A DNA stretch of 64,000 nt from Phalacrocorax aristotelis. Its lineage: Eukaryota; Chordata; Aves; Suliformes; Phalacrocoracidae. The stretch's first letter is position 1. Each line of letters begins with the position of its first letter. Positions 1-36,072 of the stretch are shown here, piece by piece. The translations under genes were made by a program, and so were the position numbers. The stretch spans positions 126,715,963 to 126,779,962 of the forward strand of contig NC_134277.1 of NCBI RefSeq assembly GCF_949628215.1, written 5' to 3'. The notes below the pieces were generated by a model. That model saw only the letters and a program-made list of their open reading frames with translations, was not told the origin of the DNA and made no database searches.

Positions 1-23110
<23,110 letters not shown>

Positions 23111-23241
23111 GGAGCCGCCCGGCCTAGGTGCCGCCGCCACAGCCACAGTAGGCCAGGGCAGGCCGCGCCTCAGGGAGGCGGGGAGAGCGGGCCGGCCCGC
23201 GGCCGCAGGCAGGCAGCCGGTCTGCGGGCCCGGCCGGGGCG

Positions 23242-23256
23242 CCCGCCCCGTTTATA
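23242..23256 (-). promoter_or_regulatory. TATA-like box next to a GC box, NSMAF promoter candidate
   Basis: On the minus strand GGTATAAACGGGGCGGGC is found: a TATAAA at 23256-23251 directly followed by an Sp1-type GC box. It lies about 140 bp upstream of the ATG, which would give a 5' UTR of about 110 bases if TATA-directed. A TATA box in a CpG island is less usual, so the function is uncertain. Confidence 0.4.
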
Positions 23257-23560
23257 CCGCCGGAGAGGCGGGGGAAGGCGGCACAAGCAGCCGGGGAAGG
23301 AGGGCCGGCGGCATGGCGGACTCTGCGCCCGCGTCCGAGCTGCGGCCCTCCCGACGGGGCGAGGGGGCCTGGGCTGGGCAGGGGCCGCCGGGCTGCCTCG
23401 GGTGGGGGACCCTCACCGCGGGAACGCACCGCCCGCCCTCCGTCCACCCACCTCTCCTTAAAGCTCCTGCCGCCTTATTTTTATTACTGCTGGCGGGGAG
23501 GTGCCATCCGTGTCCACGGCTCACGGCTGGGTGCGGAAACGCGGACCCGGGCGCTTAAAG

Positions 23561-23949
23561 TCTCGGCTGAAAATCGCCTTCGTCTGCCCACGGAGGGAAG
23601 CGCACGCTTTATTACATAGCGTAAATAGACAAAGAGTCTATTTACTTGCATTTAACTAAAAATTGTAAATATAATGCCATTGCAGCGAGATTCATTCTGC
23701 CCCTAATGTATGTGACGGATGCTGCCCAGGCAGGAGGTGAAGTTCTGCCAGGTGTTCAAAACCAAAAAACAACCTCTATGGAAGGGGGAAGTAAATAAAA
23801 TCCCTTAGTTCATATAAAACACTTTAGTTCATATAACTGCCATTGTATCTGAACAATTTATAATGTGTTTACGGACACAATCTCTTGTGAGGTAGAAAAA
23901 TAGTGCTATTTGCATTTTTATAAGTAAAAAAGATTGATTCACAGACGGG
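23561..23949. other. Flank upstream of the NSMAF CpG island
   Basis: Sequence falls back to AT-rich. It carries a small direct repeat at 23805-23836 (TTAGTTCATATAA twice, 19 bases apart). No gene or transposon recognised. Confidence 0.75.
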
Positions 23950-26900
23950 ATGTAATTTTTCACATAGGAATAAAGAGAATTATTGGCTTGTAGGCCTCAA
24001 GATTGTCTAATCTAATCACTGTGCTGAGGCTGAATCAGGTATACATTGATCACTGTTACTCAAACATTTTCAATTTGTGGACCCATAAACATGAATATGA
24101 GAAGTGTTCTATATACTGAGAAGAGGTTTAGAGGTTTACTTTTGCTTATTGTCTTTCAGCGACCTCTTAGGAGTTGCTCACAGAATCTGAGGTGACAGAT
24201 TACAGTTTGAAAACCAGTGATATCATCCACAAGGGCTATTAATCTAAGTGATTTGTAAAAGCACCTATTTGAAGGAAGTCTGCAACACTTGCACGTAGCT
24301 GGTACAAATGTCTAGCAGCATTTATGAATACATATTTGTCCAATATCCAGCCTGATTTTTCTTTGCTGCATTCCTTATTGTCATACTCCCAGTGGAAATG
24401 GACAATATTTGTTATGTTGTTCACATTGGTTTTAACAGATGTGTGTGTGCAAATGTATTTATTTATACAATTGTTTATACGTGCAGGTATGTATGTCATC
24501 TCATAGACTAAACAATTTTGTTCACTTTCCTCATAGTCTGCTCTCATAAATGATTTATTCTTACAGTTTTACTCTGTCTGATTTCTAGTATGATTATCAT
24601 CTTTATCTTAAGGTATAAGGCCCCTTATAGCCATCCAGCTGAGGCATCAACACTAACTAGAGTGCAGTATGTCCCTTGTATTACACGAGAGGAACATCTA
24701 TAAATACATCCCAGAAATAATTTGCTTTCCTTCTTGTGACAGAAACTTACTTCTGCTCAGAACCTTTTCTAAACATATTGCTACCTAGTTCTCCCCATTT
24801 TATTTTGTACATTTGAGTTCTTCTCGGGTGTAATATTTTGCCCTGGCCTTGTTGATTTCATCCTGCTACCTTTAGACATTCATCTAAGTTATTGAACTAG
24901 TTTTGAAGTCTGATCCTCTCTTCTAGATCCCAGGTTGGTGAAAACCAAAATTTTTTACAAGTATCTATATTCTGTTGTGTCTTGCAGATCACTAACAGAA
25001 ATATTGAATAGAACTGAAATGAAAACAGATCCTTATGGGATCTCACTGCAAATGCTGTCCAAGTTTGATTTTTGCAAGGAGCATGCCATTTGCTTGGTGG
25101 TTGCATGAAAACTATATTTCATTTGCTTCTTGTTTTAAGAAAACTGTCATGGGACAGTGTCTAAATTATACTGAACTCTAGATCTAAGATATTTATTGTT
25201 TCTCTTTTTCTACTGAATCAGTGAAATTGACTTTAAAAAAGGGCATTAGATTAGTCTGAGAGCATCTGTTCCTGACAAACTTACGGTAACCTCTTCATCA
25301 TGGAAGTTCTAGAATATCCCTCGGGATCAAAGTTAATCTGGATAGCTTTGGACCTGCTTTCCTTACGTAGACATATTTTATGCTTTTCTAGTCACCTTGG
25401 ACCTAGTCTTTTAGCAATTCAGAGATTAATTTTGCTATATTATGAAGTAAAAATCTTCAGACCCTATTATCTTGAATACAGATAATTGTTTTTAACCCAT
25501 TCCTTCTCTAAATTCTGTAGTAAGATAAATTTAACTGAGTATCTGGGCCCTTCTGATATATTTCCAGAACATTTTCTTGTTGCCTTTTATACCCCTTTTT
25601 ACCTGTCACTCATTTTGTACTGTAGGCTTTGTGATTTTATTCTTTTATTCATATTCTTTTATGTTACTCTTCAGCTATATCCTCTTCTATGACTTTTTTT
25701 CAAATCCTTGAAGAGCTCTTAATGTGATGTTAACACAGTCTACTTAAGCTTCCCCAGCTTCCTTTTGTTCACATCAAGATAGCTTGCTATTGTATGTTTA
25801 ATTAAAAATGAGTCTATTGTTCTCTGTAGAAAATCTAGGTTAGCTTTAAATGACTGAGCTCAGGCCTAGACCATACAGAAAGGAGGTTAATTAACTCATA
25901 TAGAATGGCATGCTGTTATGATGAGCCTGCTTTTAGTATCCAGACTAGCTTGATTAAAGCTAGCTTAACTATTTCTACATAACAATGCAATCCCTACTTG
26001 ACAGTGCCGTAGTGCTTTTTCTTCCTCTTTCTTAGAGTAGGGAAGCCTATTTTGGTAAAATGTGTCATGATCACTTTCACCCAGTTTACCTTCTGCCTTT
26101 AAAATCAAAATGAGCTCCTCCCTACTTGTCATGCAATTTGAGTTCATAATGCCCCTTATAACTTCCTCTGTCCTGTCAAGCAACAGGTCATCCCTAAAAT
26201 ATTGCAAGAATTTGATGGACTTTTTATGTCCTGCCATACTGTTTTTATAACTGGTATTAAATAAATTTAAATCCACTGTTATCTCATAGGCAAGCTTTTT
26301 TAATACCTTTATTAATTGTTCAGAATAAGTCAGAAAAAACATCAGCTTCCTCCTTTTGAACACAGCTGTAGTCTATTATGAAAAATAGACCCCAGTCATG
26401 ACATACTTTTACTTCTCCTTCTCATTTTCACGAGGAACAGCATCTTTTGTCTCTTCCTTGATTCGATCAAAATGAATCACCCTTCCCTGATTCCCTGTGC
26501 CCATTTTCCTTAGCATTCTTATATACAACAGTCACTGAAGTGTGCCACCATATCTCTGGGATGCTCCTAAACCCATGTTTTTTCCATAGGTTCACTAGAT
26601 CCCTGGCGTTTGACTTCAAATATCTCAAGATGTTTTTCATTACTTTCTTTTCTCTCTTAGTGCCTACTTCTTTCTTCTCTCTTCCTCTCTAACATTTCTT
26701 ATTTTTAGCTCTTTATGACTGGCGTCTTTCAAAGTCCTTTTCTAATGCTGTTAAAAGGTTACCTCCTCATGTCTGTGAGTCACTGTGCTCAAATGCTCTT
26801 TCCTGTCCTTGTTGAATGGACATAATTTCTTCCCCAATAATACTTGTGGAATAATATGCCGTGGTTAAGACCCTCTTTCAGACCATCCACAAAACTGTGC

Positions 26901-27125
26901 CGTTAACCCTAGTACTTGTCATGGAGTGGCCAAAATTCAATCCTCCCCAGACAGACATTAGCCTTCCTTCTGTCAAACTGCTGTTATAATCCTGTCAGTC
27001 TGGCTAGTTTCCTCCATTCTAAATTTGTGCCAGCATCTTGCTAATGATGTCCTTGTCTTTGCTTGTATATTCCGAGTAAGCACCCCTGCTCATTTTCCTT
27101 TTCCTGAAGAAACTGGTGGAGAGCA
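23950..27125 (-). mobile_element. Decayed near-full-length CR1/L3-type LINE
   Basis: Read on the minus strand this 3.2 kb block follows the CR1 order. Endonuclease remnants lie at 26363-25965, where a 132-codon frame keeps the NSMAGHKKSIKFLQYF stretch equivalent to the CR1 TAGHKQSRRFLE motif, a VDLN in place of catalytic GDFN, and a final ESDHD matching the CR1 CSDHE motif. Reverse-transcriptase traces at 25300-24850 resemble the CR1/L3 segments that normally read as a lost-donor GDPSG-like loop. The 3' end near 23960-24060 resembles the CR1 tail (in antisense CCTCA...TCTAATC...). Many stops and frameshifts show it is dead. Recognition is by remembered consensus; borders are approximate. Confidence 0.7.
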
Positions 27126-27159
27126 AATAATTGAAAGAATCAGACTGACAAATCCTAGA

Positions 27160-27222
27160 ACCATCGTTTAATGGTTGGACTCGATGATCTGAAAGGTCTT
27201 TTCCAACCTAAACGATTCTATG
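27160..27222 (+). mobile_element. CR1 3' tail fragment
   Basis: The sequence contains GGTTGGACTCGATGATCT, then AAGGTCTTTTCCAACCTAAA and GATTCTATGAT, the typical end of avian CR1 elements with one terminal octamer. Only about 60 bp are recognisable; the orientation is opposite to the older LINE directly to its left. Confidence 0.9.
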
Positions 27223-30200
27223 ATTTGCTTATATTTTCACACCGGTAATGCCACCTTATATAAATGAAGGGTCCAATTCAGGCATTGCCCACCTATTGGC
27301 ACAAGTTTAAAGACTTACATAGATTTTTCTTTCAGGAATGGGGGAGTACATATGAATGTATACCGCCCAATGTATACATTCATGTCATTGTGAATACAGG
27401 ATTCATGTCTCTGGTGTAGTACTTTACTTACGGTGCCAACAGTACTGTTAGGGAAGGTTTTTACAATAGTGGGTTTCTGGCAGATATTCTTCAGTGTATT
27501 TATCCAGTAAAGCTTTGTCTTTCAGGTACCTAAAAAGCTTCGCAAAATATAATGCTCAAGTGTTCCATGTCAATCTGTTCTGTTACATTGAGAACTTACA
27601 GACATTCTCAGAATAGGCTTAACCTCAGCTGTTGAAGTCAGTGGTGAATTTCCCACTGAATTGTTGGGAGCATAAAAGACTCCTGAGTGTATTTCAAGTA
27701 TTCATCTGATAATATATTTATTCTTCAAGGTGTGTCAATGGCCAACCCATGACACATTAACCAAAAGCAAAGCTAGTAAAGAATACTTCAGCTTATTATG
27801 AGAGCTAGTCAGAGAACAGAAGCACATTTTTTTCATGGAAAATAACATAGTCACCTCTCACTGTTTTTCAATGACATTTAAACTACTTAAAATAAGTTTG
27901 CAGTTCTGTAAAGTTTGCATTTTTTAAAAGATGCAAATGAATAGTTTTGCTTTCAGCAAAAGTTTAGGGCAGGCTAAATTCTGCAAAGCAGATGCTACCT
28001 CTATGTTCTTTGTGGCTTCATCTACATCTTGCTTCTACCACGACATCAGCAACAACAATAATTAGATGTGCCATGGCTTGCCTGTTGTCCCGATCTGATT
28101 GATGACTTGGAAGTACATGCAGAAATTCCACTAATTTTAAATTTACCCTCATCATACCATTGCAAGCTCTGGTGTGAACACATTTAAACGAGTTTGTAAT
28201 CAGCTTACTCATATAAATCCTGCTAAGGTTTTTGAGCTAGCTGCAAGTCAATTTACACGTGTACACAAAGAAGTTTGTAAGTGTCTAACTGATCTAAAAT
28301 CAGTTTTAATTAAACCTATTTTTGTCAATAAACAAATGGATAGTTTACCATTTTACCTGGAGCAAAACAATCCTAGAGGCAGATTTGCGGTGTCAGCATT
28401 TAAAGCTGTTCTGTAAGTGAAACGGTGCAGACAAGGAAGAGACAATTTTGTACAAGTATCTACTCAGCAATTTAAATTGACAATTTTATGTAAGTAATGC
28501 TTCTAGTGAAATCCCTCTGAACTACACCCATGATTAGATGGAGTACTTGACTATAAATTGTTTTGATTTTAGTACTCATTGAAGGATTAGGTGGTTAATA
28601 CATCTCCTTTAGGTCTCTATATTCCTTCGATAACATTACTAACAGCTCTTTTTCATAGGTTAAGCCATGTGGAATTTGAGGGCTGGATTCTCAGCCTCTG
28701 GTTTGGTATACACTGCTCAGACAGATCCCTGCACTTCATTATGGAGTGTCCTGAAGAGGACTTGTAAAATAGTGCAGGATGTTTGGTAATCCAGAAATAA
28801 TCTGGTATACTTTTAAATATCCACACTGCTGGGGAATACTTACTTAGTCTTTTTAAAGGCATGTAAGATTTAAAGATCAGAGAGAAAACTTTAACAGATA
28901 CTTACTTTATTATTTACTTTATTAAAACAGGTTTAGACTCATGCTAACTATACTGGAAGAAAAGGCTGATTACGCTCTTCAAGTAAGATCCCTCCTTACA
29001 CCTTCGGTGTCCCAGCTACTTTATGAAGCTGATGACTTGGCTCTCCTCAAACACTCATATATGCTTCATGTCATTAGATGCATAAGAGTCACTCTGCTCT
29101 GCTGTATAGCTACTAAATATGGTACCACAAATGTTAATTTGAAAAGTGGATGAGCGGTTGAATCATTTCTCTGTATAGCCAGTGTTTTAAGGAAAGGCCT
29201 TGTAGTAAACTTGTTACATACAGTCCAGAGGGCAATGGAGCTGTGTTTCACGTAACAGTAATGAGAATAAATATGGTTAGTGATGGTGAGAGAAAACCCA
29301 AAAAGCCTTGGGGAGGGAGGGAGCATCTATTGAGGACGGATACATTATGCAAAAGCAGTATACAAATAGAGCCTTACAGTCCGTTTTATCCACAGCCATA
29401 ATATATCACTTAAATGGAAATTTAAAAATTAACTTGTAATGTCGTTGGGTTTTGCCTGTATGGTTTTGCCTGGTATGGGCAAAGTTGATTTGTTGGTAGA
29501 ACATTAGTTTGCAGATTCATACATTGTTTTATTTCTTTCCTTCTGAGCAAGTGCATGTTAAACTATATGTTTAAGAATATATATATATATATAAAACTCT
29601 GTGGCAAAGGGAAGTTTAAATCCCACTCTATAAATGCTAAAATCGCAAGTCTCCCTTTTGTGGTCAACAGATTCAGCGTTCTGCTAGGAAGTACCCTCCC
29701 TGGCTGAGGGTGGTTTGCTTAGATGTGGGGGAAGGAAAAGAAAGCAAAAGAAGAACTGAGATGCAGGACGAAACTGTTTAATTTGCCTAGGTAAGTTGCC
29801 TTTAAACTTTTTAAAAGTTTCAGCTAAGAATATCTTAAATGCCTGTATTTTTTCCATAGGCAATAGTCCCAGGTATGTTAGGCCATTTGTTTATTAACTG
29901 ACTCTACTCTGTATCCAACAGCACTCTTGCTGCAAAGAGCTGTGATAGAGTAATACACACACTTGCATTTTAGTTCAGTAAAACAAATCCATAATTTAGA
30001 TTAATTTTCAGACATACATGCAAGCACGTAATATTTCTTAGATTTACATTCTAAATTATTGGTGGGCTATATCCTGCCTTCCATAAATCAGAACCCACTT
30101 CATCAAAGATAAAGAGCAAACTTACGGTAACATAAGTTCTGTATAAAAGCTAATACCGTGTGATGAACTGGGGAGAGACAAGATCAGCTCAGCCAAAGCC

Positions 30201-33090
30201 TGAATGAACAAATTAGGCTGCTTACCCTATATTGAAGAACACGCAGCACATGTATAAAGGCCCGCCCTTCTTCATTCCCAACTAGAAAACTTGACACATT
30301 TTGTATGATGTGTAATACGGTTGTTCTATGAATATATTTCTGAATGCAAGACCAGATTTTTTCTTAGGTGGAAAAAGATGTCTCCTCTGTTACCAGTCAA
30401 TAGAGCTATATTTTATTTCAGAGCAGCTGGAGAAGTGACAAATGAACACAACTCTTCTATTCAGAGCAATTGTTTAGAACAGAATTTCTTCAGGAAATAA
30501 TTGTACTTGAGGCACTAAGGATGGATTCTTCTCACCTAAATTTAGCCAAATATGTAAGTTAAGCCTCTAGTCTGAGATAGTCTTCCATGTTTCTACTGTT
30601 CATCATGGAGAAAGGTTGGTGATTCACCAGTCTTATCTCAGACATCACACCTAAGGAGAATGAATTGCGTTTCTATAGGACCTCCATTCACTATGAAGAG
30701 AGTCCAGATGACTCTCTTAAATTAGACATTCAGTTTTAAGGTAACTAGAGCTGGGTAAAATGAGACATGTGCCAGGAGGTGCTGTTCAAAAAAAAGTAAT
30801 GGATTATGTTACGTTATTTGTTAACAGCAACCCCAAAATTACCCCAAAGATTAAACTTGCCTATTGCCATATCACACACACACAGGAGTAACTTCTAGCA
30901 CGTCAAAATCGCTGTGGCCATGCTGATCTCATAATGATCAGGCATGCCTGGACAGGCTGCCCACCAGGCAGCATTGTGGGGGGAAGTTCACCAGACACAA
31001 AGCACACTGCTCTTATAGCTGCTTTGTAAGTTGTGCTTTTAATTGTGGTGGAAACATAGCTACTATCAGATGACTGGTTAGAAGGAGAGAGGAAAAGCAG
31101 CCTTTTGCATTTTAAGAGGACTGCTTTTAATTCAGGAGCAGAGGTGAAATTCTAGGTTCTTTTGTGCTCTGAAAAATTTCCAAAACCAAGCTAGCGATTC
31201 TGCTCAGTACTCATAAGCATATGGTAATTTTTACAGTATCACATACAGAGTTCCCACTTGGTATGATATGAAAGAGAAGAATTCAGTATTTGATATTGCT
31301 GCCTCATTATAATAGCCTGACTTCAATAGCCTTCTGTTCAAAGAACTGGAACAGAATACGGTGTGAGAAGCTACTTAGGACTACATCACTCAGCAATATG
31401 CAGAAAATAAAATGAACAGCTCCTCATGCTGTATGCCTTCCAATATTGAAACTTTTTTTTTTTTTTTAATTCCTGAAGGGAAAGACCATTAATAGAAGAA
31501 GATGTTCAACTTCAGGGGACCTGATTGCTTCTTTCAAAAGGATATTGGAAAGATCGTTTAGACACTGAAGCGGTATTTGGCTTGTGATTCTTGGGTGGTA
31601 AAGATTAAAGAGTTCATATGCTGCAATGGGATACTTTAAGTAACTAAGAATTTTTAGAAGTCTAAAGCAAAAGGCACCTACATGGTCAGCGTCTCTATTG
31701 GTCAGGCATTAAAAGATGCAGCACTTTGGTTGACAACTTAAGCAATGATCTGTGGTGGTTTGGGAAGAAGGGAACAGGAGGAAAAAAAGCCAGGAGCATG
31801 GTTTATCATCACTACATGGATCACCAAACCTGTGTCCAACAAGTGGGATGCATTCTTCTAGCCAGCTGTACCTGGGAGTTGGGTGTTTTTGACTTTGGTT
31901 ATTTTCCTTCCTCTGACTGGAAGGATTTATTACCTCTTTATGTAAGTAAATAGTAAATTCTATGGGAAAGGGAGCATCTTTTGGTTGCGCTTGTATAATA
32001 AGTACCAGGATATTGTGGTCCATGACACTAAATCAATTACAACAATAGAGCTACATTAGTTGTTGGTGATGGCAACTGGAGTATCAGAAAGTCAAGGAAA
32101 TCAGCAAGTCCCCGAAGGTCTAAATTAAGTTACGAGATCATAAGCAGATGACATTAGCAAAAAGAAGTGTTATGATGGACAAGGTAAGATTCTACCTGTA
32201 AATTACTGAGAACATTTGGTTGACATTCAGGTTTTCCTCTACTCTGACCACTGCTTCTCAATCCATCACTAGAGCATTGTCCACACCCTTCCAGAATTTG
32301 AAACCTTGTAATTTAGCAGTGATGTTTAATGGAATTTGTCTCTTTAAAAATGTTTTTCAATTTTTGCCGGCAAATGCATATCTCTCTACAACGGGTGCAG
32401 ATGTTTCTCTGGCTGATCTCTGCTGCTAGCTGTGCTCATGTCACTGTCACATGTCTCCAGATATGTGACAGCTCTTTTCTCCACAAACTTTTTCTAGGCA
32501 CATTCAGGAATTTTATTCAGAAGCAAATAGGTTTTAAATTATAAATTTTTATAACTTCATAGGAAAGCGATAAACAAAGCAGGAGGAATATAACAAAAAG
32601 ACAGGAAGTTGTCACACATTTAAATATGCATTTAAAATGTAGATAGTATCTAAATATATGAATACTTATTACACAGCTCCCAGTGGACTTAAGACACTCC
32701 CAGCCCACACGTGAAAACACTTTAAAAACCAGGGCGTATGTGCAGAGCTTTCAATTCTTGCAGGCTTTTCACAGAAGAGATGGAACTGCAAACCACAGGC
32801 TATTGTGAAATAGCAACACCACAAAGGTTTGTTCTTTCTTACATTTCATCGGAAGCTACAAGTGCTAACTGTCTGCACATGATAGGAATTAATTTGTAAA
32901 GGGGGAGATGTGGTGAACTATCAAGAAAAGACTTTTACAAAATCACCTGTGGTAATATTTCTGCTTTTGGGAATACCAGGTAACGAGCATGATTCGTTGT
33001 GATACGCCACTCTGCTCTTGACCACAGCAAGCCCTGGCAGACCACTGTTCTTGAAGCTTGCCTATTGCTCATCAAGGCATGACCGCGGAT
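27223..33090. other. Intergenic AT-rich DNA
   Basis: No gene was recognised. It contains an AT dinucleotide run (29577-29593) and a T run (31453-31467). Short open frames are not supported by any motif. Parts, for example around 27260-27310 and 27625-27660, vaguely resemble old amniote repeats but cannot be assigned. Confidence 0.7.
29577..29593. repeat. AT dinucleotide microsatellite
   Basis: A short perfect AT/TA run in intergenic DNA. Confidence 0.9.
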
Positions 33091-33097
33091 TTTTAAA

Positions 33098-33334
33098 ATG
33101 CTTGTATTTAGTATCCTGTCCGCAGAACCTCAGCCCTGCCGCCTTCCCCCTTCGCTCTCAAGTGTGTTTTATGAAGTGTTAGCATTGCCTTTCTCCCAGT
33201 CGGAAGGGGCTGCGTTGTCCTGGCGGCTGATGCGCAGCTCCGTCTGCTGGTGGAAAGTCAGTACCACAGGCTCAGGCGAAAACGCGCTCGCCTCACCTGG
33301 GAGGGTGACACTTCTGAGGCTGGTTCCACCCTAA
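33098..33334. other. GC- and CpG-enriched patch in AT-rich intergenic DNA
   Basis: About 240 bp are clearly richer in GC and CpG than both flanks and hold GCGC, CGCTCGCC and CCGTC groups. An open frame of 78 codons spans it, but shows no motif. It could be a small regulatory island or the remnant of an unknown insert. Confidence 0.4.
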
Positions 33335-35340
33335 CGAATCAGAAACTTCATCTGTATTTAGCTGCTACATTCGTGGGTGTTGTGAAATTAATTTACATAT
33401 ATTTTAGATAGATAAAATCTGGAAAAATAATTTGTAGAGATGTTTTCTTAGAAGTTTACACTACCTATGCTTGTTTATCCACTGTCCGATCATATAAGTG
33501 GACATACTAAAACCTAAACGTTTTCTTTAATGTATCCATTTCGATCCATTTAGGATGCTTGTTTCTGACAGAGCTGGCTTCTACATTTCAGAAAACAAGG
33601 GTTTATATACCTGATTTATGATGCCCTATATTAAAAAAACCTCTATGAGAGCCTTAGGATACTGCCACGTGATAAAAGTTTTTATGGGGTTTCACCTAGG
33701 TGAGCCCTCCTGTTGAATTCTTCACAGCAAAGATTTCAGCCAGAGAGCGGAGTGAAGTTCTTCAAACCTTGTAAAGTGAGAAAACAGCGGAGGCCTTGGT
33801 TTATCAATGTATGCAAGAAATGTTGGAGCTAACTTTGGGATTCTTATTAGAAATGCCCTAGAAGTAGACTGTTAAAAGTCTGTGAAGCTATTTCCCTATA
33901 TTTATATCAAAAGGATAACAGGTCAGCTTTCCTTATATTAAAAAAAAAAAAAGAAAAAAAAATAGAAGTGCTATTTCACAGTTTTGGTCACTTGATGGCA
34001 CTAAACTAACACTGTGTACATATTAATCACCAATAGCATAAGAATATTTCTGTGCCAGTGTATTGTTTTTTAAGGCTTGGCCTGATGAAAGTGCTTTGTT
34101 TTGTTGAGGGCAGATTTCAGACATAAAAGAGATTAAAAAACCCCAAACATAAACCCAAGAAACAGTTGTGAAATCTGGCTGACTCTGTTCTGTCTGTCTT
34201 GTTAAAGTTCATGACATACTCCAAATGCCACAAAGCAATGGAATACATAGCACTGCTGAGCAAAAGAAAAGTCACTTTTCCAACATAACATGCCAAAGAC
34301 CAAACCAAACCTTCCAGCACAAAATCTGAGAGAAATATCTGCAGATGTCAGACAGTGGCATTTCCACCAAAATGTGTGGCCATCAGGTGGCCACCTACAC
34401 GAGGCAGAGCCCGTGGCCATCCTGGCCTTTTACATGTCTCAGTATCTACAGGGAAACTGCCAATATTTCAGAGCTAAATGTTGGGTTCATTCTGTGAATG
34501 CAGAGGCGAAGCAAGGGAGAGCTTTGCTTGGATGGTCTCAGTCAGGTAATAGGAAGCTCCTGGTGTGATAGATGGCTGAAGAAGGGATTGCAGCCCACCG
34601 TGTGTCCCAGTAAAGGCACTTCCTCACAGTCTGTCCAGCAGAATGTCTGTGTTACCTTTATTTGTACTTAGAAATCTGAGAACTGAGAAATCTTCAGCTA
34701 CAAAGGGAGGAAAAAGAAAATTTTTGAAAATTCTCACAGATAAGCAATCAAAAATGCTTTCGTTGGGTCAAAGAACATACTTTATTTTGATAATGCCTTT
34801 TCTTTGGATGTTTTCAATTCCTTTTTCAAGAGGAAGTTACTTAGATTTCAAAAGCTCCAAAAGTTTTGAAAGATATTTTTAACACCTCCAAAGGCAACCT
34901 TTTATTTTGGAAACCTAAAGCAGGATATTTCAGCAAGTTGAAAAGACGGGGAGGGGATTTTGTTTTTTTTCTTTTGCAAATGGGGATTACATTCAAGCCT
35001 TTCCCATAAATAGGTTTTAATGCATCAGTAAACACAACAAATTGTGGCACAAAATTCCCAGGCAGCTCTAAAATGATGCTGCAAATTGCAGCCTCTCCCC
35101 ATGTCTTGCAGCACTCCTGAAAGAGCAGTTGTGACCGACAGAGCAGTGCTGGCACAGGGGGACTTTCATAGAGCTGAGTATGGGAAATCCCATGATGTCA
35201 CATGCGCCTGTCTTAGCTTAAGTGGAAGGAAGTGTGGTCATTGTATCTTGAGGCAATGGTTTTTCTTTTGTAATTTTTAGAGTTAGAACCCTTTTTAAAT
35301 GTGTTTCCATTCTTCTTTCATTACTTATTACTTTTTCATC
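33335..35340. other. Intergenic DNA with poly-A tract
   Basis: An interrupted A run lies at 33940-33962 and might be an old retrocopy tail, but nothing recognisable precedes it. A partial CTCF-like match occurs at 34380-34393. No gene recognised. Confidence 0.65.
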
Positions 35341-36000
35341 TGCTCGTAGTATAGGAGACTTGGATGGTATTCATCCTGAGAGGGAAAAACCTCCCTGACT
35401 TCACCACTTTTGGAGCACTGGGGCATTTATCTGCAGGTTTTTTCATGTTGTCATCGTCTAACTGCTGCAGAGAGTGTCATGACGGACTTCACTCTCTCAT
35501 ATCCTCATACTTTCCTATCTTCAATGATTCTACAATTACTGAGAAGTATGGTGCTTTCTGGGATTTGTGTGGACTTTACAGTGGCTTTTGGTTAAGTGAA
35601 GGATTTGCAACTTGCCAGCTAGTGAATCCATCGTCAAAATTTTGGTTGGATTTGTCATCCCGTGTGTCCTTAACCACGTTAAGCTTGAGGAAGGGGGTTG
35701 GCCAAAGCATTGCAGTGGTTTCCACAGTATGCAAAGCCAATTTCTGCCCTCCCTTCTACTCATGCAGGTTAATGGCTTTCCGCAGGAGGTAACTGAGGAC
35801 AAATTTGGCTTTCTTGGCTTAGAAATACCTTGTTTTCATGGCTATCTGATTATGTACTCACTAAGTTTAATCCAACTACAGCAAACTGAATCTTTTCATG
35901 AAGTTGAATAAATGTGAGCTAAGCTAATATAAACCATGTGAAGAATGAAACTGTTATATGAAGTACCAGTTAAACCATATTTGAAAAATATATGGAAATA
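35341..36000. other. Block with overlapping long open frames, unidentified
   Basis: The plus strand has a 142-codon open frame (35364-35792), the longest in the intergenic part, with an 88-codon frame opposite it (35536-35802) and a 99-codon frame overlapping. I recognise no domain. The composition is Cys- and Ser-rich with no signal of a known family, so this is either chance or a decayed element. Confidence 0.35.
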
Positions 36001-36034
36001 TAGAAATATGTATGAAAATCTTCTCAAAAATAAT

Positions 36035-36072
36035 AGATGCAGGTCTAATTTTTAGATGCAGATCTAGTTTTT
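36035..36072 (+). repeat. Two tandem 19 bp units
   Basis: AGATGCAGGTCTAATTTTT is followed at once by a copy with two changes (AGATGCAGATCTAGTTTTT). A small local duplication. Confidence 0.85.

Noticed and set aside
25965-26363. 132-codon frame as a host gene
   Set aside because: Its residues follow the CR1 endonuclease order, so it is LINE remnant, not a cellular gene.
34380-34393. CTCF-like CCATCAGGTGGCCA
   Set aside because: Two mismatches to the core, no supporting context.
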